Source of the DNA: Aphelocoma coerulescens
Lineage: Eukaryota; Chordata; Aves; Passeriformes; Corvidae
Reading direction: 5' to 3'
NCBI RefSeq assembly: GCF_041296385.1
Contig: NW_027184061.1
Location: 620,001 to 684,000, forward strand
Length of the DNA stretch: 64,000 bases
How positions within the stretch are numbered: position 1 is the stretch's first letter; each line of letters opens with the position of its first letter. Shown here piece after piece: positions 45,212-56,929 of the stretch. Under the pieces are notes generated by a model. The model saw only the letters and a list, made by a program, of their open reading frames with translations. It made no database searches and was not told the DNA's origin. The position numbers and the translations under genes were made by a program.

Positions 45212-46358
45212 ATGGAGGAGGAGGAGGAGGCTGTGAAGAAGAGGACGATGCTCCGGGAGCCCCAGGCAGGTGAGGAGGAAGTCAGTGCCCCTTTCCCTTC
45301 TCTTCTGCTCCATCTCCCAGCCCAGCATTGCCCCCGGCTGCAGGACAACCCCGCTGCCGACGCCGTCCTGCCAGGGACGGACTGGGGGGATCTCCTTCCC
45401 CTTCCCTGTGGCACAGAGGCAAATCCCATCCTCTCCTTGTCTTTCTTCTCCTTGTTCCTTTTCCTTGCTTGCTTGCTTCCTTCCTTCCCCTCTTTCTACT
45501 TGTTCCTTCTTGTTTCTTTTTCTTCTTGTTCCTTCCTTTTCCTTGTTCCTTCATCTTCATTCTCCCTTTTTTCTTCTTGTCCCTTCCTCTCCTTCTTCCT
45601 TCTCTACCCTTCTTCCTCTCCTTGTGCTTTCCTTCCTCTTTCCTTGTTCCTTCCTCTTCTTGTCCCTTCTTCTCCTTGTCCTTGCTCCCCCAGGCACTGA
45701 GCTGCAGATGGAGACCAAGGAGGACAAATCCCCGTGGCAGAACTTCATGGAAGAGGCTGCTTTGAGTGGCTCAACAGCACAGGAATCACATGGGGAGGAA
45801 AAGCCAAAGGGATCCCCCACAAGGAGGGGCTCCAAAGCCAGCCCAGGGTGCTCTGAGGAGAAGAGGCCCCCCCTCTGCTTCATCCAGAGGTCCAACCTGG
45901 TGGTCCATGAGCAGCTTCACACTGGGGAGAAGCCCTATAAGTGCTTGGAATGTGGGAAGAGCTTCAGCCACACCTCCCACCTCTTCATCCACCACCAGAT
46001 ACACACAGGGGGATGGCCCTACAAGTGCTTGGAATGTGGGAAGAGCTTCAGCCACAGCTTCAGCCTGATCCGCCACTATAGGATCCACACTGGGGAATGG
46101 CCCTACAAGTGCTTGCAGTGTGGGAAGAGCTTCTGCCAGAGCTCCAGCCTGACCTGCCACCAGGAGATGCACGCCAGGGGAGGGCCCTTCGAGTGTCCTG
46201 AGTGTGGGAAGATGTTTCAGTGGATCTCCTATCTCATTGTACATCAGCAAACACACACAGGGGAGAGGCCCTTCCGCTGCACAGACTGTGGGAAGAGCTT
46301 CAAGGGGGGCTCCCAACTCACCAGCCACCAGCGCATCCACACCAGGGAGAGGCCTTAG
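45212..46358 (+). CDS. ZNF E: divergent C2H2 zinc-finger protein with last finger shifted out of frame
   Basis: Two coding exons join in phase: 45,212-45,269 (MEEEEEAVKKRTMLREPQAG, donor GTGAGG) and 45,694-46,358 (acceptor CCCCCAG), 723 bases giving 240 residues. After an acidic linker (METKEDKSPWQNFMEEA) comes a degenerate first finger without its cysteines, then five complete fingers (KPYKCLECGKSFSHTSHL and following). A one-base deletion at about 46,350 turns the next linker into a TAG stop. The final finger (CPECGKSFSWSSSLRKHQQRH) is readable in another frame to 46,429. The protein is truncated by one finger but otherwise intact. It is clearly an older member than ZNF A-D. The N-terminal exon resembles that of other avian ZNF families. 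Confidence 0.75.
45420..45690. repeat. Pyrimidine-rich simple repeat in the ZNF E intron
   Basis: Imperfect CTTCCTTCC, TTGTTCCTT and CTCCTTGT units fill most of the intron up to the acceptor. Confidence 0.85.
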
Positions 46359-46439
46359 AGTGCCCCGAGTGTGGGAAGAGCTTCTCCTGGAGCTCGTCCT
46401 TGAGGAAACACCAGCAGAGGCACCAGTAAGGGAATCCCT

Positions 46440-47164
46440 GCGAGTGCCCCAAGTGTGGGAAGAGCTTCAGGCACTGCTCCAACTCCATCTTAAAACTCGA
46501 GGTGCTGCTGACTGAAAAGCTCTTCCAGAACCCTGTACTTCAGACACTTATGAATCCTCTTCTCTTATTAAATGCCGTAAAATATTACCGTGTCCTGCAC
46601 CCGTAGGGAGGAGGAGAGAAGAGCCATCAGGCATAAATATGCAGCAAGATTGATTGATTTAATTATTTTACAAACTCTTTTATAGCCTTTTTTCTTCATA
46701 GTCTAACTGGATAAAGGATCAGCCACCCCTTGGTGTGATTGGCTAAAATCCTAAAACATCCACTGTCAAAATATTTTTCTACTGTACTATAAACAAGGCT
46801 TCTCAAGGTTGCACGTGTTTCATTGTTTATAGAACTCTGCTGCTATCTTCTGTGAGAGAGAAAAGTCTCTCACGGATTTAGAAAATAGCAAGAAAATTCT
46901 TGCTAGCAGCATTTTTGTATCCACATTCTCTTTTCCATTCTTTGTCTTTTTCCTGGCCTCTTTACTGACCTTTATTCTTGTACAAATTGTCTGTCCCAGT
47001 AAGTCCTTCTTTGCTGAACTGATGCTTTCTTCTTCAATGCAAATCTGCAAAGCAGAAGGAAAGCAGCCCCTTGGAATGGCCTCAGTGGAGCAGCACTCCC
47101 TGGCACAGCCTCTTCTCCCGCCCTCAGGCAAGGGACCAACAAGGCAGCACCAGCCTTGTCAGAG
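46440..47164. other. ZNF E 3' flank with LTR-like A/T-rich block
   Basis: A post-stop relic finger lies at 46,436-46,490. The block 46,570-46,900 is A/T-rich and contains a tctgtgagagagaaaagtc / tctctcac dyad near 46,845, resembling an LTR R-region, but I find no matching ends or copy. Confidence 0.35.
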
Positions 47165-47446
47165 CTGGGCAAGGACAAGAGAGAGAGCAGATGCCAACAG
47201 GGGCTTTGTGCTGCACCAAGGGACGTTTGGGTTGGGCATTAGGAAGAACTTTTGCCCAGAAAGGGGCATTAGATATTGGAATGGGCTGGCCAGGTGGGGG
47301 TGGAGCCACCATTGGGGAGGTGCTTAAGGAAAGCCTGGGTGTGGCACTCAGGGCTCTCCTGGTTGCCGTGGTGGCAATGGGGCACAGGTTGGACTCGATG
47401 ATCTCCCAGGGCTCTTCCAAGCCAATGCATTCGGTGATTCTGTGAC
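47165..47446 (+). mobile_element. CR1 LINE 3' end
   Basis: Typical CR1 3' sequence: gctgcaccaagggacgtttg, ggttgggcattaggaagaac, gatattggaatgggctggcc, gttggactcgatgatctccc, ending in gattctgtga, the CR1 terminus. 5'-truncated as usual. Confidence 0.9.
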
Positions 47447-47581
47447 ATCACAGGCTCTGGGGACAGTGTGGTGGCTGTCAGCTGTCCCCAGCCCGTCGCC
47501 GTGCCCAGAGCCCGGGCAGCACTCGGCACGGAGCCACGGCCAGAGCCAGCGTGGAGGTGGCGGCTCATCCCACAGAGCACC

Positions 47582-48430
47582 ATGGCCAGCCAGGGCTTCT
47601 CCTGGCTGCTGCAGTTCTGTGTGCTGCTGATGCTGGCCCATCCCCTCCACCCTTCCAGCCATCCTGAGGGGGACATGGGCAGCTCGGCTTTGCCTCACGA
47701 CGAGCTGGAGCCGCAGGACTCCACGGGCCCTGGGATGACCCCCTTGGTGGATGTGGTGCTGATTTCTTGGACATGCTTGGCCCTGGAGCTGCTGATCATG
47801 GGCCTTGTCCTGGGATGGTTCTGGAGACGCTGGGGAGAGGTGAGGGAGGGGGGTCAGGCAGGCGGCACAGTGCTGGGGCCGGCAGCCACCAAAGCCTTGG
47901 GCCAAGCCGGTGTTGGGCGAGGCCTGAGAGCCGCCGTGGCAGAGCAAAGCCGGGTTGGACCTGAGGGTGCTGGGCCTCTCGGGCCGCCCTTCGGCCACGG
48001 CCCCTCGGCAGAGGGGGCTGAGCCCCTGGGCGGGAATCGGGCCCAGCCTGAGCCCCAGGGACACCAGGCAGAGGCGGCCGGAGCTCTTCTTGCTGCAGCC
48101 TCTGCCCGGGGCAGCCCAGCCAGGCCCAAGTCTCTCGCGGAGAGGCCAAGGGCAGCGCCAGAGGGCTCAGCCCCGCTCGGCCCCTCTGCCCCTTCCATCG
48201 GGCTCCCTGGGCCGGGCCGTGCAGGAGAAGCGCCAGAGCCCCTGGGGCTGTGCAGGACGCGCTGCCGGGGACGTGGCTGCCCCAAGGAGCTGCTGCGGCT
48301 GCTGAGGCACAACCGCGCCCGGATGCGGCTGTGCCGGCACCACCGCTCTCTGCAGAGGCCCAGAGCCAAGACACCAGCAAAAGGGGGCAGCTGCAGGAGG
48401 AGGAGACCCCGAGGCTCCCCTCAGCGCTGA
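47582..48430 (+). CDS. Possible small single-pass membrane protein (uncharacterised)
   Basis: From ATG 47,582 the frame is open for 282 codons to 48,430. The first about 25 residues look like a signal peptide (SWLLQFCVLLMLAHPLHP), followed by a short acidic ectodomain and a membrane span (VVLISWTCLALELLIMGLVL) ending in a basic GWFWRRW. At 47,839 the sequence GGAGAG/GTGAGG is a good splice donor, so the Gly/Ala/Pro-rich remainder may be partly intron. The C-terminal part is strongly basic (CRGRGCPKELLRLLRHNRAR). No family recognised, and no second copy in the window. It begins about 135 bases after a CR1 end. Chance GC-rich frame is the main alternative. Confidence 0.45.
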   Translation: MASQGFSWLLQFCVLLMLAHPLHPSSHPEGDMGSSALPHDELEPQDSTGPGMTPLVDVVLISWTCLALELLIMGLVLGWFWRRWGEVREGGQAGGTVLGPAATKALGQAGVGRGLRAAVAEQSRVGPEGAGPLGPPFGHGPSAEGAEPLGGNRAQPEPQGHQAEAAGALLAAASARGSPARPKSLAERPRAAPEGSAPLGPSAPSIGLPGPGRAGEAPEPLGLCRTRCRGRGCPKELLRLLRHNRARMRLCRHHRSLQRPRAKTPAKGGSCRRRRPRGSPQR

Positions 48431-48569
48431 CTCTCCAGCTCCAGCTCAGTGCTCAGCTTGCAGGGCATCGCGGGGGATGCGTGACCAGTGCCCAGCCCGG
48501 GCACTGCAACATCCCCCAGCTTAGGGGTCAGTGAAGCCCCCCATCCTCAGCCGCAGAGCTCCCAGCTAC

Positions 48570-49252
48570 CTTTTCCCCCAGAAGCTGAAGTTTCCATGAC
48601 TGTTCCAGTTCCAAACTCTTGACCCTTGGAGGCATAAGGTTCTCACCCCGTAATCTTCCAGTCACCCCCCAGCAGTCAAGTTAATCAAGTTCACATTTTC
48701 TAGATATTGCTGTGTCATTTCCTTGATATCCATGTGAGAGGGGACACAGTGATGGATGGGTTTGCATGGGAGCTGCAGAGCCCCGGAATGGAGAGCCTGA
48801 GTGTCCCAGCAGGATTTGCAGGAGTGTGGAGGGCAGCTGGAAAGAAGATGGTGGGCAATATTCTCCTGCCTCCATCTTCCAAGGAAGCTTTGATTCGATC
48901 CCTGTCTGCATTCTGCCATGGGGCCTCCAGAGGCCCAGGGAGGTGTCTGGGTGGCCCCAGAAGGCGCTTGCAGAACCCTGGGGCAGCAGGGAAGGGGCAG
49001 GAGCATCCCTGTGGTGCTGTGAGAGACACCCAGAGGGGGCCACCCCTGGGGCCCGGGCAAGAGCTGCATTCAGGCAGCCAAATTCATGCAGGGTCTGCCC
49101 AGGCTCTGCCCAGGATCAGTCCAGCGAGCTCCACTCCTGTCTCACCTCTTTGTATTTTCTTTGTATTTCTCTGTATTTACTTCTGTGTATTGATCCTGAT
49201 GACCCTCAAAATGCCATTAGAAATCATTTTCCCTCTAAATAAATACTGACTT
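48570..49252. repeat. Inverted repeat, left arm (partner 54,309-55,043)
   Basis: About 0.7 kb reads as the reverse complement of 54,309-55,043 with small indels. The outer ends share acctttt...ccagaagctgaagtttcca; the inner ends share ccctctaaataaatactgac. No protein recognised. Confidence 0.85.
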
Positions 49253-49714
49253 ATTTTGGTTTTAGGAATTAACCATGGGTAGTCCCTGCTTAAATGACTT
49301 CTCTGTGACTTATTCTGCAGTTTGCTCCTTTACAGCACCATCAACCACCTCTCTTAAAATACAGATCCCTCATTGGAAGCAGGGAATTCACCTGGATCCC
49401 CTCCTGGGACCCCCCTGGATCCTCCTGGACCCCTCCCCCCCCCCCCCCCCCGAGGACCCTCCACACCCACACCCTGTGGGACCCCTGTGCTGGGCTGGGC
49501 TGAACTCCCGGGCCCTGCGGCCAAAGTCTGCCTGGAATCCTCTGGGTTTAGCCCAAAGTGGGGAAAGCTCCGGGAGCCACAGATCCATTTTGTCCTGCGG
49601 CTGTGGGGCCTCACCCCCAAGGGAGCAGGATTGGGCGCTGTAACCCCAATCCCTTATTCCAAATCTCCTTCTCCCTCTCCCTCTGCCTCTTCTCTCTCTC
49701 TCTGACACTTTACC
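49253..49714. other. Interval without recognised gene
   Basis: Contains a C homopolymer at 49,435-49,452 and a ctct repeat at 49,670-49,705. No gene recognised. Confidence 0.45.
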
Positions 49715-50353
49715 ATGCCATAAATCGAATCTCTCCTGATGGGAGAGATTTTGCTGAAAGTCCTTGCAAGGAGTTTAAAAGATAAAGCGAGACGTCTTCT
49801 CGCTTCTAGATAGTTGTTTATTAAGTCTTATCAGAGGAACTGAGCCACTAGCGTGACCCAGGTACAGCATGGAAGGAGGAAAAGTAGGAGTGAGAGTGAG
49901 AGAGAGCCATTATCAAGATTTACACAGCCTTTTAAAGACATTTTAACCAATAGTTACTAAAACTTACATTATTTTTACTTTCTTACCAATTATTCAGTAA
50001 CACGACTAGGAACTGCAGAATTTTCCATCCAGTCATTCCAAACCACTTTTACTGCAGAATATGGAGTAGTAGAAGATGGAGAAGAAGGTTTAGAGAACAG
50101 CAACAATCCTCCATTTTGATATTTCTTACTCTTATCTATATACTATAAAGAGAAGCCCAAAACCTCTAAATTTTTCACCCTGTGACAATCTTACATAGTA
50201 GTCTATAACCTAATTCACACCACTGTATTTTCTAGTTGTTGTCTGACTGTTGGTAATTTTTTCTGAGGTTTAAAGCTATACCAGTGTTGTCCAGGGGGGT
50301 AAAAACCCTTAAAAACAGGCAGAGAAATATTCTCGTCACTCTGGGTTCCTACA
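49715..50353 (-). mobile_element. 3' LTR of an alpharetrovirus-like element
   Basis: On the minus strand it starts TGTAGGAACCCAGAGTG directly after a purine-rich AACAGGAGGGGGAGA tract, has AATAAA near 49,830 and ends TTTATGGCA. The env stop codon (50,336) lies inside its first 20 bases. Confidence 0.7.
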
Positions 50354-51554
50354 TCTCCCCCTCCTGTTTGAACCAAAAACACTTCCTTGACAGCTTTGTC
50401 TAGCACAGTGGAGTATACAAGGTACAAATACTGAAAGAATTACAACAATAGTTAAAACATATAAACCTGCCTTCAAAATTTTTCTCCATAAAGGTGTAAG
50501 GTCAAACCAATTGAACAAATCGTTCAACAATGATCCATTTTCTTCTCCAAGTTTAGCTATTCCATCCTCTAATTGCCATATACTTTCATGGATGGATTTC
50601 GAATGATCTGACAAATTCATACAACACATACCTTCAAATTCTTCACATCCATGTCCATGCACTAATAGAAGATAATCAATTGCTGCTCTGTTTTGCAGAG
50701 TCGCTTGTCTCACGCTCTGAACATCAGTTAACACATTGCTCAGTGCAAGAGAGACAGCACGAGAGTTCTTACTTAGCCAACAGCCCAAGTGATCCAATTG
50801 TCTCAAGGCTGCTCCTGCAGCAGCACCAGGTAAAAGGAGAGCTGCAGAAAACCTTTGTCCAAAATTCCAAGCTACAAATTTATCATTACAATCAGATTTA
50901 TATTGCTCAACAAATCTTTTCTCCTTTCTCTTCTGTTCTTTTATCATTTTTGCGTTAGGCGTTAGCAAAGAAAGCTTTCCAAAGCTGCATGGACCGCCCT
51001 TGACATTTGAGGCCAAATTCTGTCTCCACAAATGAGAAACATCCCTCGCGGCAATTGCAATGGATCCTGGTTGAACGATATGCTCATCTTTATTGTTGAA
51101 TTGCACCAAGATGTTGCATTTCTATACATTTTGTAATTTGGAGTGACATCTGTTATCTTGGTTTTATTTTGTTTCAACCCTGGAGAATGAATACTACACA
51201 AAACTCCATTTTTATTGAACCAAGAATTTCCAGTTCCTGAGGTTCGTAAGGAGCCTCCGGAAGGGATTTGGTCCAAACATCCCAATTCTCCACTGGATTT
51301 GAACCGAATTGTGAAAGTTTTAGATTAGCATGTTTGGAAGGTGGCCATTTGTCTGCTGGTAGACAGACTAAACATGTTGAAAATGGCTTCTTTGGTCTTG
51401 AATGAGTTAGACAGATGGTATCTAGGCCTGATGCATTGGCCAAAGTCTCCCAGACATTTTCTTTTGGTTGCATTACTGGGAAAGCTGTATTGCTTAAGGC
51501 AAACAGTGAGATGATAAGGCACAAGTGTAATACCTGATTGAGCTTCATTCTCAA
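50336..51554 (-). pseudogene. env: Alpharetrovirus-like env, two frameshifts
   Basis: The surface part starts MRMKLNQVLHLCLIISLFAL (signal peptide) at 51,554 and is split over three frames, with shifts near 51,230 and 51,050. A segment IFLICGDR-like (MFLICGDRIWP) and KGGPCSFGKLSLL are followed by a basic cleavage site (KRKEKR), an internal fusion region and the transmembrane subunit. That subunit has a leucine-rich heptad region, CEEFEGMCC (Cys-x6-Cys-Cys) and an anchor (AGLYVLTIVVILSVFVPCIL). The transmembrane subunit is open to 50,336. Env would mediate cell entry; this copy cannot encode a complete protein. Confidence 0.8.
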
Positions 51555-51730
51555 CAGCTTTATCCCACATAGGAATCTCTGATCTGTAACAGAACTTCTA
51601 ACACACTCTTACATACAAAATTTACACCATTAACTTTCCCACTTTTTGCATAATATTCAGTCCACAGTTCTTGCACAAAAAAACAATTGATGTCTGTGGC
51701 ATCGACAGTAGCGTTGACACTGATTCACGT

Positions 51731-52299
51731 CTACGCGCTCGCCTCCTTGTTCCCGGAGTCGATTCCTGCTTGTTTCTGGACTTGATAAGGTTTCACGTTT
51801 TTTGCTGGAATCCACTTCGGTCCTGCACCTGTTGAGACACAAGCATATCCCTTGCCCCAAGTTATTAGTTGAAATGGGCCCTCGATCTTTCCCGTCTCTA
51901 AATCTTTGATCAAAACTAAAGGATTTTCTCTCAATTTTGCCTGAGTACTATTTGAAAAATGCCTGATAATTGGTGGAGTAGGTTCTGAAAAGGAGCTATT
52001 CAGGAAGTTTAAAACATACAAAGCTTTATTCAATCACATCTGAAGCGTAGCCTCTGCTTCCCCCCTTTTCTGTTTATCCAAAAGAGATTTTAAGGTATGG
52101 TGTGTTCTCTCAATGATGGCTTGGCCTGTAGAAGAATTAGGAATGCCAAATATATGATGAACACCCCAATTCTTCAAAAATGTGTCAAGGGTTCGTCCTT
52201 TGTAAGCTGGACCATTGTCAGTTTTAATTTCCTGAGGAACACCCAATGCTGCAAATGCTTGTAAAAAATGTCCACATGCATGTTTCGCTGTTTCGCCTA
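51731..52299 (-). pseudogene. Integrase C-terminal part of the alpharetrovirus-like element
   Basis: Two adjacent frames encode the core end (IKTDNGPAYKGR with the second catalytic Asp, then STGQAIIERTHHTLK with the Glu) and the DNA-binding end (KIEGPFQLITWGKGYACV, KWIPAKNVKPY). The element is cut at 52,300 by another LTR, so RT, protease and gag are missing. Confidence 0.8.
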
Positions 52300-54207
52300 T
52301 GTCTTGGTTTTGAAAGACAGTCTGCTAAGGAAGGCAGAAGCCTCCCTTGAAGTGGCAGATATAACCCCTTTTTCCTCCAAGTTATTATAATTTTGAAATC
52401 AAGGGCCTTTAGGCAAAGATGTGGGAAATAGGAATAACAGTTCTTTACTATATATATATACATATATATATATAACCAACAAAACAATATCACCTATGGC
52501 AGTAACAGCAAACAATCACAAACTCAGTCCCAGCCTTCTCGGCTGTCAGGCCCTTTCCCCTCGGGTGCAGTTCCGCTCGCAGCCGGCAGGGGCGCTGGCG
52601 GCTCCCGGTGAGCAGGGCAGGTGCGATGGTTCCCCCGCGGCTGCAGGGGGCGCTCCGGAGCGAGCTCAGGGAGCACACGGCACTGGTGCCCTGGGATCCC
52701 GGGAAGGGATGGAACAAAGATTTCAAAAACCCCCTGGACAGCCGATCCCGGTGTCTGGCCAGACCCTCGGGAACAGCAGGCTGGAATGGCAGGCTGAAAC
52801 AGCAGGGATGAGCACAAATCCCGCGTGGCAGACAAGATGTATCAAAATTCTGGAGCTGCGGTGGGAACCCGCGGAGGTCTCGGCAGGCAGGGAGAGCGGG
52901 CCTACAGAGCAGCGAAAGCTTGAAGCAATGGCAGGGGAAGGGCAGCCGCAGCCTGGCTCCCAGTGGGGCAGGGAAGGCGGGCTTGGGAATCCCGGGGTCT
53001 CTCTGGTAGAAGGAAAGCAGCCGGAGAAGCAGCCTCTCTCTCCGTCATCCAAAACGCCAGGGACTGACTGCCCACACAGCCAGGTGAAAAAAAGAGTAGC
53101 AAGATGCACCCCTCTGTCTATGGCCAGGTCTGTTGTTTTTCTTAAGCACCCAGTAATTTGTCCCCGTGGCAACATGTATGGGGAAAATTCCTTTAACAGA
53201 AAAAAAAACCCAGGAGAACTCCCAAAACCCCAACATTCTGTTACGAGCTTCCTGCAGATTGTTCCATCTCTGCTCTCCATATGGAAAGATACAAAAATCC
53301 CTTTCGGTTCACACATTTAAATGTCTGATGGGTCACACGGTGGTACCTGTACAGATACACGTCTGGAGAGAAAGCCAAACATCCATCGCACTCTCTCAAC
53401 ACCCACAGAGCCTGAACCAAACTCTACAAGGCCACGCAGCTTTACACAGAAATTCATACATCGATAAAACTGTACAACGGGATGCAGGTTTACACAGAAA
53501 TTGATACACAGGAAAACACAACAATCTGTGCTGTGTGAATACACTGACTTCTGTATAAAAATGGCTCCACCCGGCAGGAACCGATCCAGAGCTGTGCGAT
53601 TACCAAAGGACCCATCGACACTTCCATACCCTTGGAACTAAAGACACAGGACTGTAGAGCTCTCCCACTGCGTACATTCCTGTCTGGGGGTGACTTTATG
53701 ATGTGTATCCCCTATCGCTGCTCTCTGCCCAAAAATCAATCCTGTGCCTTTCTGTGCCTTTAAACTGAGCCCGACGGGGGAGAGAGAAAACACCGAGCGA
53801 ACTTTTCAAAGCGGTTGTTCAAGGACACAGACACACACTCCTCTGCGTTCTGCTGCGGCAGCGAGAAGAGCGGAGGGAGCGCCCTGCTTGCTTTCCAGCG
53901 CGCTTTTGGCTCCTTTTCTCCGGAGGGAGACGGAGAGTTGAAGTTTGTTTTCCTGGGACTTGGGCTTTTTCCCTTCTTCTCTTCTGGACTGTTTCAACAT
54001 CAGAACACACCGGGAAAATTTTCCACCAAGGCCCTGGGAGGACACCAACCCAGCTCCAAAGAGGAGGAGAGAGAGCACACTTACAGAAGGACTCTGAAAT
54101 CTTCCCAAGTTTCTCTCCACAGCGAGAGGTTTTAGTATTCAGCATTATTACCCTTTTGCTGTGTGTTTGTTAAATAAATATGTTCTTTTTCTCTTTCACT
54201 TTCCTCA
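52300..54207 (+). mobile_element. Long LTR-like insertion truncating the integrase
   Basis: It starts TGTCTTGGTTTTGAAAGACA and has AATAAA at about 54,173 and a possible end TTTCCTCA at 54,207, followed by TGGCAGACCTGGTGGGAG, which could be a primer binding site. A (TA)n microsatellite lies at 52,449-52,475. The integrase reading frame does not resume on the far side, so more than a simple insertion occurred. Boundaries are inferred. Confidence 0.4.
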
Positions 54208-54308
54208 GAGGAAAATATTTTTTGGCAGACCTGGTGGGAGAGGGCTGGTTGTAACCTGCCATCTGTCAGAGGATACTTTCCTGCAAATTTGTCCAAAGCA
54301 GCCACTAA

Positions 54309-55043
54309 AATAAGTCAGTATTTATTTTGAGGGAAAATGATTTCTAATGGCATTTTGAGGGTCAACAAATACAAAGATAATAATAAGGATAAATACAAAG
54401 AAATAAATACAAAGAAATACAAAGAAAATACAAAGCGGTGAAAGAGGACAGGAGCTCACTGGACTGGTCCTTGGCAGCGCCTGGGCAGGCCCTGCATGAA
54501 TTTGGCTGCCTGAATGCAGCTCTTGCCCGGGCCCCAGGGGTGGCCCCCTCTGGGTGTCTCTCCCAGCACCACAGGGATGCTCCTGCCCCTTCCCTGGTGC
54601 CCCAGGGTTCTGCAAGCGCCTTCTGGGGCCACCCAGACACCTCCCTGGGCCTCTGGAGGCCCCATGGCACAATGCAGACAGGGACTGAATCAAAGCTTCC
54701 TTGGAAGATGGAGGCAGGAGAATATTGCCCACCATCTTCTTTCCAGCTGCCCTCCACACTCCTGCAAATCCTGCTGGGACACTCAGGCTCTCCATTCCAG
54801 GGCTCTGCAGCTGCCATGCAAACCCATCCATCACTGTGTCCCCTCTCGCATGGATATCAAGGAAATGACACAGCAATATCTAGAAAATGTGAACTTGATT
54901 AATTTGACTGCTCTAAAATTCTACAACTCGAGGATGACTGGAAGACTACAGGCTGAGAACGTTATGCCTCCAAAAAGGGTCAAGAGTTTGGAACTGGAAC
55001 AGTCATGGAAACTTCAGCTTCTGGGGGAAAAGGTGCCCTTCCT
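54309..55043. repeat. Inverted repeat, right arm (partner 48,570-49,252)
   Basis: See the left arm. This arm has an extra A-rich (acaaagaaat) expansion at about 54,365-54,435. Confidence 0.85.
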
Positions 55044-56920
55044 CCTCTCTCCCTTTGCTTTATACATCTGATCTGGGTCATATGGTTGGAACATCCCCTT
55101 GGCTGATTTGGGTCCGCTGGCCTGGCTGTGTCCCCTGCCAGGATCCTGCCCACTCCCATCCCCTCTGATGGGGGAAGGAATGGCAGAGGGACAGCGCTGC
55201 TGGGCAGTAGCCAGAACACCGCTCTGTTACCAGCACCCATCCAGCTACCAATGCAAAGCACAGCCCTGGAAGGCCCGTGAACTTTCCCTCAGGCAGACGC
55301 AACATGCGGGACTTGAGCTGCCAGCAGCCCAGGTCACCCTCTGCCAGCCCCGCTCCTTGGACCTTGTGTCCCCACAAGCAGACACAAAGTGTTTCTGCTG
55401 CTCCCCCTCCTGCACAAATCCACTGAGAGCTGGGATTTTTCCAAGTCTCGTGTCTCCGTTGTGCCGTATTCCCAAAGAAGCAGCAGCCCCTCCCGATGAA
55501 CACAGCGAGTTGCACGGATGCTTGTCAGCTCCACTGCCTGCCTAGAAATCTGGAAACTGCTTCTAAATGCTGCTCCCTTCAGCTCTGGGGCACCGACTGA
55601 CACAGAGCTGGGAAACAAATGCCCTGGCTGCTGGCTGACAAGGTGAGTTCCGCCAGAGTCAGAGCTCTGTGGGAAATCTCTATCCACGCCTCTCCTTTGA
55701 ATAGATCCGCACAGGGGGTGCGCAGGGACGTGTCCTGTATGGGAAGGAAGGAGTGTGCCAGCACCGTGGCTGACACTTTCCCTCTCCATGTGCGTTCCAC
55801 AGCCACGGGTACACAGGCGTGATGGAAACCCTCGCACAGCCAGAGCCTTCTGTCCCTGCAGAACGGAGCGCGGCGGGTGGGGGCGGTTGGTGGGCAGCGA
55901 GTCCCGGACAGCGGGCGAGATCCGGCTCCACAGCTGCCAGGCCCTGCTAAGGCTTAATGCCGCCTCCTCGGCAACAGGAAAGGCCTTCAGCCTCGTCCCT
56001 GCCCAGAGGGGCAGCGCTGGCCTGGCTGCACAGCTCGTTTTCCCCACAGGTTGCAGGAGATGAGATCACAACGCTTGCAAACAGCGACTGCGAGCCACAG
56101 CTCTGGGTGCTCACCATGAACCTCAGCTCTGCCAGCGCTGTCTGCCCCAGGCTCCAGGGGATGCAGTGGGAGCCCGGCTGGGCTCTGCCCTGGGGCCATC
56201 CTCCAGGGACAGCTGCACACAGGGAGCATTTGGTTGCCACAAAGAGCCAGGCCATGGCTGCAGGGAGCTGCTCCAGGTGTGGCCTGCACTGCTGTGTGCT
56301 GCGCTCTGGGGCTGCTGCTCCCCGCAGAGGGGACTGCACTAGGGTGCCAGAGGAGACAGAGAAGCTCCAGCTTAAGCCTAACTGGGCTGGGTGGCTGGGC
56401 TGGGAAGAGTGGCGAGGGTCAAGGGCATTCACAGAGCTCATCCTGCTCTGTGAAGAACGAGGAAAAGGAAGTGGGAACCCAGCAGTGAGCAGAGCTGAGG
56501 CCTGGAGAGCAGCTCTGAATGACCCCCAAATCTCACCAGAGCTCTGAGACATTGCTGTTCTTCAGCCAGTGACAACATGACTCCCTAAACCTGGGGCTCA
56601 CTCTTCCTCGTGGCCAGGGGCATCAAGGAAGGCTACAGTGCAATGGGGACTGCGGTGAGCTGGGAACTCACTGGGGGAAAGAGGGAGCACTTGTGGAGCA
56701 AAAGGCAGGTGGGGGAGAGAACTGTTGAGAGAAAGGCTGAGCTTCAGCTTGAGCAAGCTGAAAAATGGCATTGGGGGTCATCCCAGACTGATTTCATTTC
56801 AGAAGTTACTGAACAAGTTTGTTATTGGGGGGGTGTCATATTTTCCCCTGGAGGTGCACGCTCTGCAAACTTGAGCTGCACTGCCGAGCTGCTCAAGCAC
56901 GTCTCTGCTGCAGGTCACGG
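55044..56920. other. Interval without recognised gene
   Basis: Several open frames on both strands, none with a domain, copy or splice pattern that supports a gene. Confidence 0.45.
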
Positions 56921-56929
56921 CGTTTCTTC

